Assembly: GCA_050953425.1 (NCBI GenBank)
Contig: JBMNMQ010000007.1
Coordinates: 310,001-374,000, forward strand
Direction: 5' to 3'
From: RUG100 sp050953425
Lineage (GTDB): Bacteria > Bacillota > Clostridia > Peptostreptococcales > Anaerovoracaceae
DNA length: 64,000 bases
Each line of letters begins with the position of its first letter. Position 1 is the first letter of the stretch. The position numbers and the translations under genes were made by a program. Below the pieces are notes generated by a model. The model saw nothing but the letters and a program-made list of their open reading frames with translations. It was not told the DNA's origin and made no database searches. This document shows, in pieces, positions 63,670 to 64,000 of this stretch.

Positions 63670-64000
<331 letters not shown>

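Overview
The window looks like a chromosomal segment of a high-GC anaerobic Clostridia-type Firmicute (Bacillota). Three things point there: the gene order cysS - Mini-III - rlmB - sigH - rpmG - secE - nusG - rplK/A/J/L - rpoB/C - rpsL/G - fusA - tuf, a SigH-type sigma factor, and a trimeric NAD-linked [FeFe] hydrogenase with a rubredoxin nearby. Most of the DNA is around 60% GC (37 of 60 bases in 18001-18060). The hydrogenase start and its upstream region are clearly lower (22 of 60 in 5341-5400, 23 of 60 in 5821-5880). I cannot name the genus from sequence alone.

Layout. 1-5.1 kb: the 3' part of an APC amino-acid permease, a saccharopine-dehydrogenase-family oxidoreductase, rubredoxin, and a DMT/EamA exporter on the minus strand. 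5.1-9.9 kb: an AT-richer leader and a three-gene electron-bifurcating-type hydrogenase operon in the order HydC-HydB-HydA. 9.9-13.3 kb: a long non-coding stretch with a strong hairpin, a secreted NlpC/P60 cell-wall hydrolase, and a hexapeptide acyltransferase. 13.2-23.8 kb: a purine operon purL-purE-purM-purN-purF-purH-purD, preceded by an inverted repeat resembling Bacillus PurR boxes; its PurF lacks the glutaminase nucleophile. 23.9-33.1 kb: cytidylate-kinase-like protein, metG, tatD, tilS, ftsH, and a PucR-type regulator. 33.2-37.6 kb: biotin-dependent carboxyltransferase/decarboxylase genes (MmdA, OadG-like, BCCP), coaX, dus. 37.7-41.5 kb: an EF-G-like paralogue, then a membrane protein gene broken at a T7 tract in front of a PHP-domain gene. 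41.7-46.6 kb: cysS, Mini-RNase III, a small membrane protein, thyA, folA, rlmB, sigH. 46.6-64 kb: tRNA-Thr and tuf, then the transcription/translation super-cluster, ending in a second tuf copy that is identical as far as the window reaches.

No phage, insertion sequence, CRISPR array or evident defence system was seen. The most unusual pattern is a set of long acidic, Ala/Asp/Glu/Pro-rich C-terminal tails on core proteins (L10, RpoB, RpoC, FtsH). Two of them are encoded by in-frame tandem repeats: 36 bp in rplJ and 57 bp in rpoC. Other points worth a check are the Gly-for-Cys PurF, the EF-G-like protein without the catalytic His and with a degenerate G4 motif, the T7 frameshift, and a promoter followed at once by a terminator upstream of rpmG.
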